From Comamonas odontotermitis (GTDB lineage Bacteria > Pseudomonadota > Gammaproteobacteria > Burkholderiales > Burkholderiaceae_C), in NCBI RefSeq assembly GCF_020080045.1, contig NZ_CP083451.1, positions 124,001 to 188,000 of the forward strand: a stretch of DNA of 64,000 nucleotides. Direction: 5' to 3'. Every line of letters starts with the position of its first letter. The first letter of the stretch is position 1. Made by a program: the position numbers and the translations under genes. Shown here piece by piece: positions 1-9,006 of this stretch. The notes beneath the pieces were generated by a model. The model was not told the DNA's origin. It saw only the letters and a list, made by a program, of their open reading frames with translations, and made no database searches.

Positions 1-85
1 CCATAAAAGCCATGGCAGCGGGCTCTTTGGCGGCCATACCGCTGCGGGCCCCGAAGCGGCCCACGCATCAACGCATGGAGGCAGG

Positions 86-112
86 GAAAACAGGGCGCTT
101 TGCGCCCTGTTG
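86..112 (-). terminator. Terminator after 3-hydroxybutyrate dehydrogenase gene
   Basis: Inverted repeat CAGGGCGC/GCGCCCTG with a TT loop, followed on the minus strand by a short T run. It lies just downstream of the stop of the minus-strand dehydrogenase gene. The T run is only four bases, so strength is uncertain. Confidence 0.55.
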
Positions 113-132
113 CGATCCAGCCATTTGCCGGG

Positions 133-921
133 TTACTGCATGAACCAGCCGTGGCTCACCACCATCGACTGGCCGGTCAGCGCATTGGTCGGGAAGGCTG
201 CAAAAAACAGCGCCACGCGCGCCACATCGTCCAGCGTGGTGAACTCACCGTCCACCGTCTCCTTCAGCATCACGTTCTTGATCACTTCCTCTTCAGAAAT
301 CCCCAGCTCCTGGGCCTGCTCCGGAATCTGCTTGTCCACCAGCGGCGTGCGCACATAGCCCGGGCAGATGACGTTGGCCCGCACACCCTGCGGCCCGCCC
401 TCTTTCGCCACCACCTTGGCCAGACCTTCGAGCCCGTGCTTGGCCGTGACATACGGTGCTTTCAGCCGCGAGGCCTCCTTGGAATGCACCGAACCGGTGT
501 AGATGATGCTGCCGCCCCGCCCCTGTGCATACATATGCTTGATGCAGGCGCGCGTTGTGAGGAAGGCGCCATCCAGCTGGATCGCCAGCATCTTCTGCCA
601 TTCGCCCAGCGAAAAATCCTGCACCGGCTTGACGATCTGGATCCCTGCATTGCTGACCAGGATGTCGATGCCGCCATAGGCCCGGACCGCCGCCTCCACC
701 GAGGCGTCGACTTGCGCCTCCTGCGTCACATCCACAGCCACGCCCATTGCCGTGCCGCCCCTGCTTTGGATATCCTGGGCCGCGGCATCGGCCGCTTCCT
801 GCTTCAGATCTGCAATCACCACCTTGGCACCTTCCTGTGCATACAGATCGGCAATTGCCTTGCCAATGCCACTGGCGGCGCCTGTCACATACGCCACCTT
901 GCCTGCGAGTTGCTGAGCCAT
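133..921 (-). CDS. bdhA: 3-hydroxybutyrate dehydrogenase (SDR family)
   Basis: Predicted cytosolic NAD-dependent D-3-hydroxybutyrate dehydrogenase of 262 aa, interconverting 3-hydroxybutyrate and acetoacetate in polyhydroxybutyrate turnover. It is a classical short-chain dehydrogenase. The Rossmann glycine motif TGAASGIGK is at residues 13-21 and NAG at 91-93. The catalytic residues are Ser144 and the pair Tyr157/Lys161 (YVTAKHG). The C-terminal [13 protein letters not shown] and the overall length are typical of this dehydrogenase subfamily. An AAAGGA ribosome binding site precedes the ATG. The gene stands alone, with a hairpin terminator after the stop. Other SDR substrates cannot be excluded, but the full-length similarity pattern is strong. 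Confidence 0.9.
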   Translation of the reverse strand: MAQQLAGKVAYVTGAASGIGKAIADLYAQEGAKVVIADLKQEAADAAAQDIQSRGGTAMGVAVDVTQEAQVDASVEAAVRAYGGIDILVSNAGIQIVKPVQDFSLGEWQKMLAIQLDGAFLTTRACIKHMYAQGRGGSIIYTGSVHSKEASRLKAPYVTAKHGLEGLAKVVAKEGGPQGVRANVICPGYVRTPLVDKQIPEQAQELGISEEEVIKNVMLKETVDGEFTTLDDVARVALFFAAFPTNALTGQSMVVSHGWFMQ

Positions 922-1206
922 TGTTCATGTCCTTTCGATAGAAAACAGATATCGCCGGGCCATGCTGCGCCGGCCGGGGTGCACCTGTCGTAGGAGCACA
1001 GGCCATTTGCACAAGTACACAGAGCCGGACTTGCAGCGGATGGGCAGTTGAGACCGCCATCGCTTTATCAGCCAATCTGCTGCGCTTCAAAATCAGGATG
1101 GCGACCGACGCCCTGGTTCGCAGACGCCAGCAGCGCGGCAATGCGTTGTGCAAGGCTTCGCACCAGCCTCTACACTTGCACTTTTGCCAGATTGCATGAC
1201 ACCACC

Positions 1207-1677
1207 ATGAACATCACCAAAGACAGCGCCGTCACCATCCAGTACAAAGTGACCGACGACAAGGGCAAGCCGCTCGACAGCGGCAACCTGGCCTACCTGC
1301 ACGGCGGCTATGAAAACATCTTCCCCAAGGTGGAAGCTGCTTTTGAAGGCCAGTCCGCAGGCTTCAGCACCACCGTCGATCTGGCCGTGGAAGACGCCTT
1401 TGGCGCCCGCGACGAAAGCCTGGTGCGAACCATCCCCAAGGCCGAGTTCCCGCCCGGAGTGAAGGTGGGTGGCCAGTTGCAGGGTGCCAACGACAAGGGC
1501 GAACCCCAGGTCTATTACGTCAAGAAAATCAAGGGCCCCGAGGTGCACCTGGATGGCAATCACCCGTTGGCAGGGCTTGCACTGCGCTTCAGCGGCAAGG
1601 TGATCGATGTGCGCGCCGCCAGCGCAGAAGAAATTGCCCATCGCCACGTGCATGGCGCGCACGGCCACCACCATTGA
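1207..1677 (+). CDS. FKBP-type peptidyl-prolyl isomerase, SlyD-like
   Basis: Predicted 156-aa cytosolic peptidyl-prolyl cis-trans isomerase/chaperone of the SlyD/FkpB type. The N-terminus (SAVTIQYKVTDDKGKPLDSG) begins the FKBP domain. The segment around FGARDESLVRTIPKAEFP is the usual SlyD sequence before the inserted chaperone flap, and GNHPLAGLALRFSGKV is the return strand into the FKBP core. The C-terminus is histidine-rich (HRHVHGAHGHHH), as in metal-binding SlyD proteins, but much shorter than the E. coli tail. The ATG at 1207 is chosen because the conserved domain begins right after it; upstream codons in frame do not look coding. A hairpin terminator follows. Confidence 0.88.
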   Translation: MNITKDSAVTIQYKVTDDKGKPLDSGNLAYLHGGYENIFPKVEAAFEGQSAGFSTTVDLAVEDAFGARDESLVRTIPKAEFPPGVKVGGQLQGANDKGEPQVYYVKKIKGPEVHLDGNHPLAGLALRFSGKVIDVRAASAEEIAHRHVHGAHGHHH

Positions 1678-1731
1678 AGCCCTCGGGGGCGCTGACATCC
1701 GGTGCGGGCGCCCCTGCACCTGAAGCAAACA

Positions 1732-1775
1732 AGCGGCTGGCGCGCATCCTTTTGTGCACCAGCCGCTCTTTTTTG
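1732..1775 (+). terminator. Terminator after slyD-like gene
   Basis: Stem AGCGGCTGG/CCAGCCGCT with a long loop, followed by CTTTTTT. It lies between the slyD-like stop and the next gene, whose ATG is only 13 bases past the T run. Confidence 0.7.
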
Positions 1776-1787
1776 GATAGCAAAACC

Positions 1788-2381
1788 ATGTCAACTGCGC
1801 TGATCGAACCCCGCACCGCCCGCCTGCAGCTGCGCCAGTGGCGTGCACAGGACCGCGAGGCATTCGCTGCCATGGTCGTCGACCCGGAAGTGATGCGCTA
1901 TTTTCCGGCCCCGCTGACGCGCGCGCAAAGCGATGCCATGGCAGACAAATGCGAGGCACTGATCGCCGAACGCGGCTGGGGCATATGGGCGGTGGAGCGT
2001 CTGGCCGACCAGCAGTTCATCGGCTTGGTGGGCCTGCATGTGCCGCAGCCCGATCTGCCGTTTTCGCCCTGTGTGGAAATCGCCTGGCGTCTTGTACAGC
2101 ACGCCTGGCACCAAGGTTTTGCCACGGAAGCCGCGCGGGCGGCTCTCACCGTCGGCTTTGGCCCGCTGCAACTGGCCGAAATCGTCGCCTTCACCACGCA
2201 AACCAACACCCCGTCACAGGCGGTGATGCAGCGCCTGGGAATGGAACGCGACAGCGCTGGCGATTTTGACCACCCTGCCCTGCCTGCGGGCCATCCCCTG
2301 CGCCCCCATGTGCTCTATCGACTGCGTGCGGCACATTTTGGCGAGCCGGCCGAGCGCCAAGCGCCTCTAGCGCCCCTGTAG
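1788..2381 (+). CDS. GNAT family N-acetyltransferase (RimJ/RimL type)
   Basis: Predicted 197-aa acetyl-CoA-dependent N-acetyltransferase. It starts ALIEPRTARLQLRQW, the usual opening strand of RimJ/RimL-like GNAT proteins (Acetyltransf_3). It then has WAVERLADQQFIGLVGLH in the central sheet, EIAWRLVQHAWHQGFATEAARAAL as the acetyl-CoA-binding region with a degenerate Q-x-x-G/A motif, and NTPSQAVMQRLGMERD near the C-terminus. The ATG at 1788 begins the domain and follows the upstream terminator directly. The substrate is unknown: this family modifies ribosomal proteins, small molecules or antibiotics, and nothing nearby points to one. Confidence 0.82.
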   Translation: MSTALIEPRTARLQLRQWRAQDREAFAAMVVDPEVMRYFPAPLTRAQSDAMADKCEALIAERGWGIWAVERLADQQFIGLVGLHVPQPDLPFSPCVEIAWRLVQHAWHQGFATEAARAALTVGFGPLQLAEIVAFTTQTNTPSQAVMQRLGMERDSAGDFDHPALPAGHPLRPHVLYRLRAAHFGEPAERQAPLAPL

Positions 2382-2551
2382 GACGATTGATATTTCTCAG
2401 GGCTTTTACCGATAAGCCGAGGTATACGGTCAACGCTCCACATTTGCGCGCTACGATGGTACGCAACCTGGTGTAGCAATGCATCGCCATTGCGCCACCC
2501 CGTTGCAATGGCCGGGCGGGGGCCCGGCAGGTTCGAGAAAGGAGCACATCT

Positions 2552-2914
2552 ATGCAAGTTCAAGTGCACGCTGGCGACAATGTCCAAGGCGGTGAATCCC
2601 TGGCGCAATGGGCGCAGACCGAAGTACAGGACAAGCTCTCACGCTTTCGCGAATATGTGACACGCGTCGAGGTCTACCTGACCGATGTGGATGCACTGAA
2701 AGACGGCGGCAAAGGCAAGCGCTGCGTGATGGAAACCCGTGCCACTGGCCGCCAGCCCCTGGCTGTGAACGCCGAAGCCGAGAAAGTGGCGGAAGCATTC
2801 AACGCTGCCCTTGAAAAATTGCACCGCGCGCTGGACACCGACATCGCCAAGATGCGCGACAAGAGCAACCGCGACACCATCCGCTCCGGCAATGAACTGG
2901 ACAGCGAAGCCTGA
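2552..2914 (+). CDS. hpf: Ribosome hibernation promoting factor (HPF/RaiA family)
   Basis: Predicted 120-aa ribosome-associated inhibitor that binds the 30S subunit in stationary phase and silences it. The N-terminal part (MQVQVHAGDNVQGGE, then helix, then RVEVYLTDVD) matches the beta-alpha-beta start of the S30AE/HPF fold. The sequence CVMETRATGRQPLAVNAEAEKVAEAFNAALEKLHRAL is the conserved core, in which acidic and Ala-rich helices carry the basic residues that contact rRNA. The length fits short HPF/YfiA without the long C-terminal dimerisation domain. A strong AAAGGAG precedes the ATG. A clear terminator follows, so it is probably monocistronic. It is not next to rpoN here. Confidence 0.87.
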   Translation: MQVQVHAGDNVQGGESLAQWAQTEVQDKLSRFREYVTRVEVYLTDVDALKDGGKGKRCVMETRATGRQPLAVNAEAEKVAEAFNAALEKLHRALDTDIAKMRDKSNRDTIRSGNELDSEA

Positions 2915-2941
2915 TTCCAGCCTCTCCATTCAGCTTCCAGC

Positions 2942-2968
2942 AAAAGCACCGCCCAGCGGTGCTTTTTT
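2942..2968 (+). terminator. Terminator after hpf
   Basis: Perfect 8-bp stem AGCACCGC/GCGGTGCT with a 3-base loop, followed by six T residues, 28 bases after the hpf stop. Confidence 0.9.
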
Positions 2969-2969
2969 A

Positions 2970-3503
2970 TTGCCAATGGGCTGGCAAAGCTGCTTCAGGC
3001 AGCAACCACTGCGCCACCACCACTGGGTTCCTTCATGGGCTGCCTACATGCAAACGCCCATGACAAGGACAGAACCTGCCCCCCAGGGACTTGCGGCGAT
3101 TCCTGCAGGCACTGAAGAGCAATGCCACCCTGCACCCGTACCAGATAGCCATCAGTTCTGGTCCTTTCACTGACAGGGCAAACGTTTTTACGAACCCTCT
3201 GCCCTGCGCTCCATTGCGCCATATGCCTGTGCCGTGAAGCTGCCCGGTCTCCGGTGGCCAGCCCGCTGCGCCGATAAACACCGCTCCACACGGTCAGGCC
3301 CCGCAGATCACATGCGCTGGTGCTTCTTCAGCCGATCAGCGTTCATGTCCATCCGAGCCATCAAAACATGTATCCACAAGTCTCTATGGGCCACGGCATC
3401 CGCCTGCCGCTCACGGAGGTCACGCGTCCCGGAAATGGCTCGTCAACGCGCCACGGGCAAGGCATCGCCGCTTCTTTGCGAAAAACCTCTATTTAATAAC
3501 AGG
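2970..3503. other. Non-coding stretch, nothing recognised
   Basis: No ORF here has a recognisable domain, ribosome binding site or conserved start, and I see no tRNA-like or riboswitch-like structure. Base composition is still G+C-rich and changes to A+T-rich from about 3,480 onward. Confidence 0.5.
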
Positions 3504-5283
3504 TTATCAACTTATCAACACCAAGGCGCACAAACGTTAGATTTCATCAATGTTATCAACAGATGCATGAACACTATGATTTCCATCAAAAGCCTCTGAA
3601 ATTCCATCAAATACTGCCTATCTGTCGACTTTGTCTATAATTTTTTCACTTTTTCATTGCCGTTGATAGAGTTTTTATCCACTGAAATTTTCTTTTAAAC
3701 TCAACAGCATGTGCATAACATGGTGTGTCATATTGACCATCATGCTTATCATCTTTTTTTGTTGATATCTTTGTATATCATTGGTTCAACTAAAAAATTT
3801 CGAAGTACGCTGTTGAAAACATAGGTTCATCGCATGCCGGAAGGACGTTCTGGCGCTTATTCACATAGCAAATTGGGAAATTGTGCATAAACGATATGGC
3901 TGTTACACCTGCTCATTTTTTTGTTGATAACCTCTACATAACTTCTGCAAGATTGCCAAACTTCATTTGAGAGCCCTTGTGGTTTCATTGTGAATAAAAT
4001 TGAATTTGCTCGGACGCTTCCATTTGGCATTTTTTGTGGAATGAAAGTTATCCACTGATAGCCATGGTATAAATTGTGCATGAATCAGGCCCATCCATTG
4101 GTAAAAAATGCTTGTTTTTTAAGCATTCAGTGGCTGTCCGTGGTTCTAATCCATTCATCCAGAATTGCATATGACTTCCACCTTAATTCAATTTTTTTGA
4201 ATTCTATTTTCAAAAAAATGCCTTTCCAGGCTCGAAGCTGAATTGTCGATTTTGAAAAAAGGCGGCGACAAGAGAGAGCGCAAGCACACTTTCCTGCGTA
4301 GCCAGCGAATACCGATGGCCCTGACTTGTGCAGCATTTCGTTGCGAAATGGGAAATCGCCCAATGACGAGAAGCTGCGCACCGATGGGTGGATGAGAGGC
4401 GATAGCAGGAGTCACCAGCGTGGCTCCTCATGGCCGAATCCCGTTCCACGCGCCATACAGATACTTACGGATAACCAGGTGGCAAGTTCGTGCAACTGAA
4501 GGCCGATGGCCTCGTCGAAGTCCGCTCCACTTGTGCCCCCCAAGGCGCCAACCCCGAGGCACGCGAGAGGCCTCTGCAACACCTGGTACACAAGCCGCAT
4601 TCGGCCAGGTCAAGCCACACCAAATTCCTTTGAAGACTTGCTCTGGATCCTTCCTGCAAAGGTTGCGGTGCAGCTTTCCATCCATCGAAACAAGAGATCC
4701 GGCGCCCTCCTCCCTCATTCTCACCAAGGAAGACACGTGCGCGCGTAGGCTTCTGTTCTGTTGTGAATATTTCTGTGCATAAGTCCCCTCTGCAGAAAGA
4801 TTGCCCACACCAATGAGAGACTGCACATTGTTGTCCCGGCCTATCCCTTGTACCTGGCGGGCCAGCCCACATGCCTATTTATTCTTATCTGTTTGATTTT
4901 TATAGAAAAATGGATTTATGCACAGGCATGCCTCATTTTTTAAGCCATTTCTTTTGTGGGTAACTCTCATGGCCGCCGTGGAATATCTGCTGCGGAAAGT
5001 GAAGCATGCACTCACTCCTTGTCGAAACATAGCTTCAATTGATTAATAATTAAGCAATAGATCTGCTGCTCAATAAATTTTCACGAAATATCATAAGGTT
5101 ATACTTCGCCGCACCGCTGGCGTTATCTGTGGGTAACCATATGGTCCACAATAACTTATTCACAGAGGCGGAGCTTCCAGGCTACTTATCCACTTTGGAG
5201 TGACAGCAGCAGCAGTGACCCACACACAGGGTTGAAGAAAACGGAAGCCATTGAGAAAAAATGCGAATTGCAAGTTATCCACA
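3504..5283. other. oriC: Candidate chromosomal replication origin: DnaA-box cluster in A+T-rich DNA
   Basis: Eight perfect 9-mers of the DnaA consensus TTATNCACA occur. Minus strand: 3710-3718, 3882-3890, 3989-3997, 4774-4782. Plus strand: 3857-3865, 4916-4924, 5156-5164, 5275-5283. One-mismatch sites are at 3512, 3553, 3675, 3922, 4048, 4075, 4762, 5128 and 5186. Much of the segment is A+T-rich in an otherwise G+C-rich window (for example 3590-3800, 4080-4260, 5030-5110), as expected of unwinding elements, and it contains no convincing gene. Four parS sites and parAB lie 6-14 kb to the right, the usual origin-proximal arrangement. dnaA is not in the window, so this would be an origin separated from dnaA. 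The box density is seen directly; the function is inferred. Confidence 0.6.
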
Positions 5284-6018
5284 AAAAGAAGCGCCTTCTA
5301 CTACTACCTACTATTCTTTTAAACCTCTTAAAAGAAAAACAAAAAAGCAGTTTGGCAAGATTTCAAGATGCGGAAAATTTCACAATGCAGAAGAGAAATA
5401 CAGATCTCGCTGCTTCGTGAATCCATGGAAGACGGAACCACACAGCAGTCAGCACCCTGGTTTCATCCACTGCACTGGCAGGCATTCCCATTTCTGTGGA
5501 AAACCATGTCTGTGTTCATGCGCTGTAGGTACTGGTCACCATGCTGCAGTTGTGCAAACATGCACATTCACGCATAGGATGTGCCTATGCTCCGGTTCGG
5601 CCAAAAGGCCGGACGCCCTCCTGTTGGCTTTCGGGTCTGTTCAATGTGTCCGTGCACAAGGCTTTCGCTGGCAATAAGGGGGAAGAGGCGGTATATGCGA
5701 TGCCCAGCCCATGCACTGCTTGGAAGGTATTCACGACGGCATCTGCATTGGAGCGGAGCATGCGGAGGCACGACGGGCCAGACAAGGCTCTGGCATACGC
5801 CTATGGGCCCTTCAGGCCGCTTTGCAGGGCCTGGGAAGGTCGTCCCCCTGGGATGGGGTGCCGAGGGTTGCGGAGGCGATTGCAGCAGGCTGCAAGCAAG
5901 GGTGAGTGCGAAGAGATCGCCCGATTTCACTCCAACCCACTGTTGCAGCGCGAGGCGCTCGTAAACACGTTCTTAGGTGGCAAAGAGGCGTGAACCTGCA
6001 TGCCCAAGGATTGCGGAT
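5284..6018. other. Non-coding stretch, nothing recognised
   Basis: Several open frames cross this interval, the longest on the plus strand from about 5541 to 5993. None shows a recognisable domain or a good ribosome binding site, and frames on both strands look like chance ORFs of G+C-rich DNA. A short GGCC/GGCC hairpin occurs near 5,598-5,612 without a T run. I cannot assign an RNA gene here. Confidence 0.45.
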
Positions 6019-6045
6019 AAAAAAACCGCCAGGCAGTGCTGGCGG
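6019..6045 (-). terminator. Terminator after pagL
   Basis: Stem CCGCCAG/CTGGCGG with a 6-base loop. On the minus strand it is followed by seven T residues, about 40 bases after the pagL stop. Confidence 0.88.
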
Positions 6046-6085
6046 CATGTTTTGAGAGAAGGGCTTGAGGGCAGGGGCCTTGTGC

Positions 6086-6649
6086 CTAGAAATGGCGCGC
6101 ATAGCGCAGCTGTATGAAGTTTTCTCCAGGGTTGGGCCGTTTGATTGAAGCATTGGAGAAGTGCTCGATGCGCAGCATCCATTCGTTTTCACGCTTCATG
6201 CCGGTGAAATAGCCCAGGCCCAGATGCGAGCCGAAGTTGAACGCCGTGGAGAACCGCTTGTCGCGATTCTCGTAGAGGTGGTTGGAAACATAGCCACCAA
6301 TGCCTGCTTCCACGAACCAGGGATACTGGCTTTTGCTGTGGAATCGCAGAACGGGCGTGAGGCCAAGGACAGCGATGTTGCGCCGGCCAGCCTGGTTGTC
6401 GCGTTCGGCATTCCACATACCCACGCTCAGATCCCAGTGGGCCGTGACCGCGTTGCCCCACCAGTAGGTGCGCCATTGCATGGGAATGGTGGAGCCAACG
6501 GTCACGGAGCGTCCATTGCTCTCGGCCAGGCCACCTTGCAGGTAGAGGGTTGGGCTTTGGCGCATGTCAGCAAACTGCGCATGCGCTGCTGCACTGGCAC
6601 CGAAAAGGGCGCATGCACCCATAACAGAGATCAAGGTTCGATATGACAT
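6086..6649 (-). CDS. pagL: Lipid A 3-O-deacylase PagL
   Basis: Predicted outer-membrane beta-barrel enzyme of 187 aa that removes the 3-O-linked acyl chain of lipid A, altering endotoxicity and the permeability barrier. A signal peptide covers residues 1 to about 25 (ending AAAHAQ). The PagL signature HFSNASIKRPNPGEN is at residues 163-178, containing the catalytic His163 and Ser165 and a following Glu. The last residues, IQLRYARHF, form a C-terminal beta strand ending in Phe, as expected for BAM-dependent assembly. The ATG at 6649 gives a proper signal peptide; an in-frame TTG eight codons upstream (6673) is less likely. The gene is alone, with its own terminator, next to the DnaA-box region. 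Confidence 0.9.
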   Translation of the reverse strand: MSYRTLISVMGACALFGASAAAHAQFADMRQSPTLYLQGGLAESNGRSVTVGSTIPMQWRTYWWGNAVTAHWDLSVGMWNAERDNQAGRRNIAVLGLTPVLRFHSKSQYPWFVEAGIGGYVSNHLYENRDKRFSTAFNFGSHLGLGYFTGMKRENEWMLRIEHFSNASIKRPNPGENFIQLRYARHF

Positions 6650-6844
6650 GACGTTGATGTTACATGCTGTCAAGCGAGCTGCCTGTCAGTGGAAGCTGTG
6701 TGTTGGCGGCGGTGTACGAGCCAGGCAACAGGCGCAGATGGAAGGCGCAGAAAAACGCCCTCCGGCCGTGGGGCGAGAGGGCGTTCCAGTGCCTGCGCAG
6801 GCCCGTGCCTGTTGGCTGGCAGCGCAGAGGAAGAGGGTGTGGTT

Positions 6845-7405
6845 CTATTTGCTGTCGGCTGCTGGAACAGTCTGTTCTGCATTTGCACCTTGACGATGGC
6901 CACGCCGCTCGTGCTGGCCTTTGCCACCAGGGCCATGGCGGTCGTGCATCTTCAGCGTTTCGGCATCAAATGTCTTTTGCTGCTCGGGCGTCAGTGCGGC
7001 ATAGAAAGTCTTGGTGGCCTGGTGGCGCTGGTCCATCGCTGCCTGGCGTTTGGCGTGCATGGCCTGCATGGCGTCGATGCGCTCGGGGGTCGTCATGGCG
7101 GCAAAGGCCTTGCGGTCCGGATGGGCCGGGCGCTCTCCATGCATGGGGGGCTGCAAGGCTGCCACGTAGCTGTTCCACGCGCCTTCCTGGCTGGCGTTGA
7201 GCTTGAGCGCGGTTTTGAGTGCCTGCATGCGCTGCTCCATGCGCGCTTTGCGGGCCTGTGGGTCAGGGCGGTGGTGCTTTCCATGGGGCGCAGCCTGGGC
7301 GGTGGTGGCCGCCGGTGCATCGGCAGGGGAGGGTTGCGCGAACGCGGGTACCGACAAGGCGGCAAACATGGCGGTCACGATGGCGCTGCGTTGCAGGAGG
7401 GACAT
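6845..7405 (-). CDS. Spy/CpxP-like periplasmic protein with LTxxQ motif
   Basis: Predicted 186-aa periplasmic protein related to Spy/CpxP chaperones, which bind unfolded proteins or sense envelope or metal stress. The signal peptide is residues 1-22 (MSLLQRSAIVTAMFAALSVPAFAQ). The mature protein is rich in Ala, His and Gln. It has helical segments such as ARKARMEQRMQALKTALKLNASQEGAW and MTTPERIDAMQAMHAKRQAAMDQRHQ, followed by the LTxxQ motif FYAALTPEQQKTFD near the C-terminus. The tail is His/Gly-rich and could bind metal. An AAAGGAAA site precedes the ATG at 7405; in-frame codons upstream lack coding character. The genome neighbourhood gives no direct hint of its partner. Confidence 0.75.
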   Translation of the reverse strand: MSLLQRSAIVTAMFAALSVPAFAQPSPADAPAATTAQAAPHGKHHRPDPQARKARMEQRMQALKTALKLNASQEGAWNSYVAALQPPMHGERPAHPDRKAFAAMTTPERIDAMQAMHAKRQAAMDQRHQATKTFYAALTPEQQKTFDAETLKMHDRHGPGGKGQHERRGHRQGANAEQTVPAADSK

Positions 7406-7593
7406 GGTGGTTTCCTTTCTTGTTGGGAAGGGCGGTGGCGGCGCCACTGCGATGGATGCAGTGTCCCGTGCAGATGTAAGAGTGCCGTGCCTGCTTGGTA
7501 TGGCTGTGTAAAGAATTGCCAATTTGTTTGATGTCTCAGCACCGCTGCGTTTCAGTAAAAATGGCCGATAGCGCCCGTCAGGTGGGCGGTAAT

Positions 7594-7628
7594 CTATCAA
7601 AAAACATAGCAATTGAGCCGCTTAGCAA
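7594..7628. repeat. Dispersed intergenic repeat, copy near rdgC
   Basis: The sequence CTATCAAAAAACATAGCAAT followed by GAGCCGCTTAGC resembles a degenerate short element also seen at 16383-16455, 20778-20820, 25107-25131, 30909-30949 and 39475-39524. Shared blocks are TATCaaaAa, ATAGC and AGCGC. It lies in the 372-base gap between the Spy-like gene and rdgC, which otherwise shows only their upstream regions. Confidence 0.45.
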
Positions 7629-7777
7629 TGCTTCCCGGAGCCACACCCACGCACGCAGGCCGGAGCCTGTCGGATTCGCGGCACAATGGGTGGCAGATGA
7701 ATGCGGCTGGTGACGGCCGCTTGTGTTTTTCAAGGCTGGCGCCTGCAGGCGGTCAGTCTCCCGAACAAAGGAATTGC

Positions 7778-8893
7778 ATGTTCAAGAACATGATCTTCTA
7801 CCGCATCTCCGAAGCCTGGCAGCCGGACTGGACCCAGCTGGATGAAGCGCTAGCCAAGCAGCAGTTTGAAGAGTGCGGCGCGACGCAGGAAAAATCTGTG
7901 GGCTGGGTGCCTCCGCGCGGCGAGGACAACGGTGCCATGGTCGAATCCGTAGGCGGCCAATGGATCATGCGACTGATGAGCGAGAGCAAGATGCTGCCCG
8001 CCAGCGTGCTCAACCGCAAGCTGGGTGACAAGCTGGCCCAGATCGAGGCCAAGGAAGGCCGCAAGCCAGGCAAGAAGGAAAAGCAGGAGCTCAAGGACGA
8101 ATGCAAGCTCGACCTGCTGCCCATGGCTTTCACCAAGCAGGGCGGCCTGTGGGTCTGGATCGATCCGCAAGCGCGTCTGTTGGTGCTGGATACCGGCAGC
8201 CAGGGCAGGGCGGATGAGGTGGTGACCATGCTGGTGGAGGCGTCACCTGGCTTTGCAGTGGCTCTGATCGATACGCAGACCAGCCCGCAGGCGGCCATGG
8301 CAGGCTGGTTGCACAGCCATGATGCGCCAGCAGGCTTCACCATCGACCGTGAGTGCGAACTCAAGAGCGCCGATGAATCCAAGGCTGTGGTGCGCTATGC
8401 GCGCCATCCGCTCGATATCGACGAGATCCGCGAGCACATCGACCAGGGAAAGATGCCCACCAAGCTGGCCATGACCTGGGATGACCGTGTGAGCTTTGTG
8501 CTGACCGAAGGCCTGCAGCTCAAGAAGGTGGCCTTGCTGGATGTGGTGATGGAAGGCCAGGGCCAGGACGATGCGGGCTTTGACGCCGATGTAGCGATTG
8601 CCACGGGCGAGTTCAGCCAGCTGATTCCAGACCTGATCCAGGCGTTGGGCGGAGAAGGCCGTACCGAGCTTGGCCAGTTGCCCGATCGAGGTGACCGGGG
8701 AGATGCCAAAGGCCCGGTAGGCGGCGAAAACAGCGCTACAGCGGCTGAAAAGGCGGCAGGGCAGGGTGCAGGTGCCACGCAGACCAATAATGCGTCTGGC
8801 AACGATTTTGCGCGCCGTGCAGCCAGTGGTGGTGCCCATACAGGGCCGAGGCAGGCGCCGGTCGATGAAGACCCGGCCACTGCGCCGTTCTGA
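7778..8893 (+). CDS. rdgC: Recombination-associated protein RdgC
   Basis: Predicted nucleoid-associated protein of 371 aa that forms ring-shaped dimers on DNA and limits RecA loading. The N-terminus MFKNMIFYRISEAW is the canonical RdgC start. Conserved blocks include GWVPPRG, RLLVLDTGSQGRADEVVTMLVEA and ELKSADESKAVVRYARHPLD. E. coli RdgC is about 303 aa; this protein carries a further ~68-residue Gly/Ala/Asn-rich tail (from about residue 304, beginning GDRGDAKGPVGG) that looks disordered. An AAAGGA ribosome binding site precedes the ATG. The gene's probable terminator now lies beyond an insertion sequence that landed about 90 bases after the stop. Confidence 0.93.
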   Translation: MFKNMIFYRISEAWQPDWTQLDEALAKQQFEECGATQEKSVGWVPPRGEDNGAMVESVGGQWIMRLMSESKMLPASVLNRKLGDKLAQIEAKEGRKPGKKEKQELKDECKLDLLPMAFTKQGGLWVWIDPQARLLVLDTGSQGRADEVVTMLVEASPGFAVALIDTQTSPQAAMAGWLHSHDAPAGFTIDRECELKSADESKAVVRYARHPLDIDEIREHIDQGKMPTKLAMTWDDRVSFVLTEGLQLKKVALLDVVMEGQGQDDAGFDADVAIATGEFSQLIPDLIQALGGEGRTELGQLPDRGDRGDAKGPVGGENSATAAEKAAGQGAGATQTNNASGNDFARRAASGGAHTGPRQAPVDEDPATAPF

Positions 8894-9006
8894 TTCCCTG
8901 GGCCACTCCTGCACGCTGTAGGGCCCGGATGTGAGCACCTGGCGAAGAGGGAGTGACATTTCCCTGGTTGTCTGCCAAAGTGACTCGTCCTGTCATAGGT
9001 TGACAC

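Noticed and set aside
3480..5400. CRISPR-like reading of the many short repeated TTATCCACA-like words
   Set aside because: Repeats are 9 bases, irregularly spaced and on both strands. They match the DnaA consensus and lack spacers of even length.
5541..5993. 150-codon plus-strand frame in the gap before pagL
   Set aside because: No domain, no ribosome binding site, Cys/Arg/Gly-rich composition, and similar frames on both strands.
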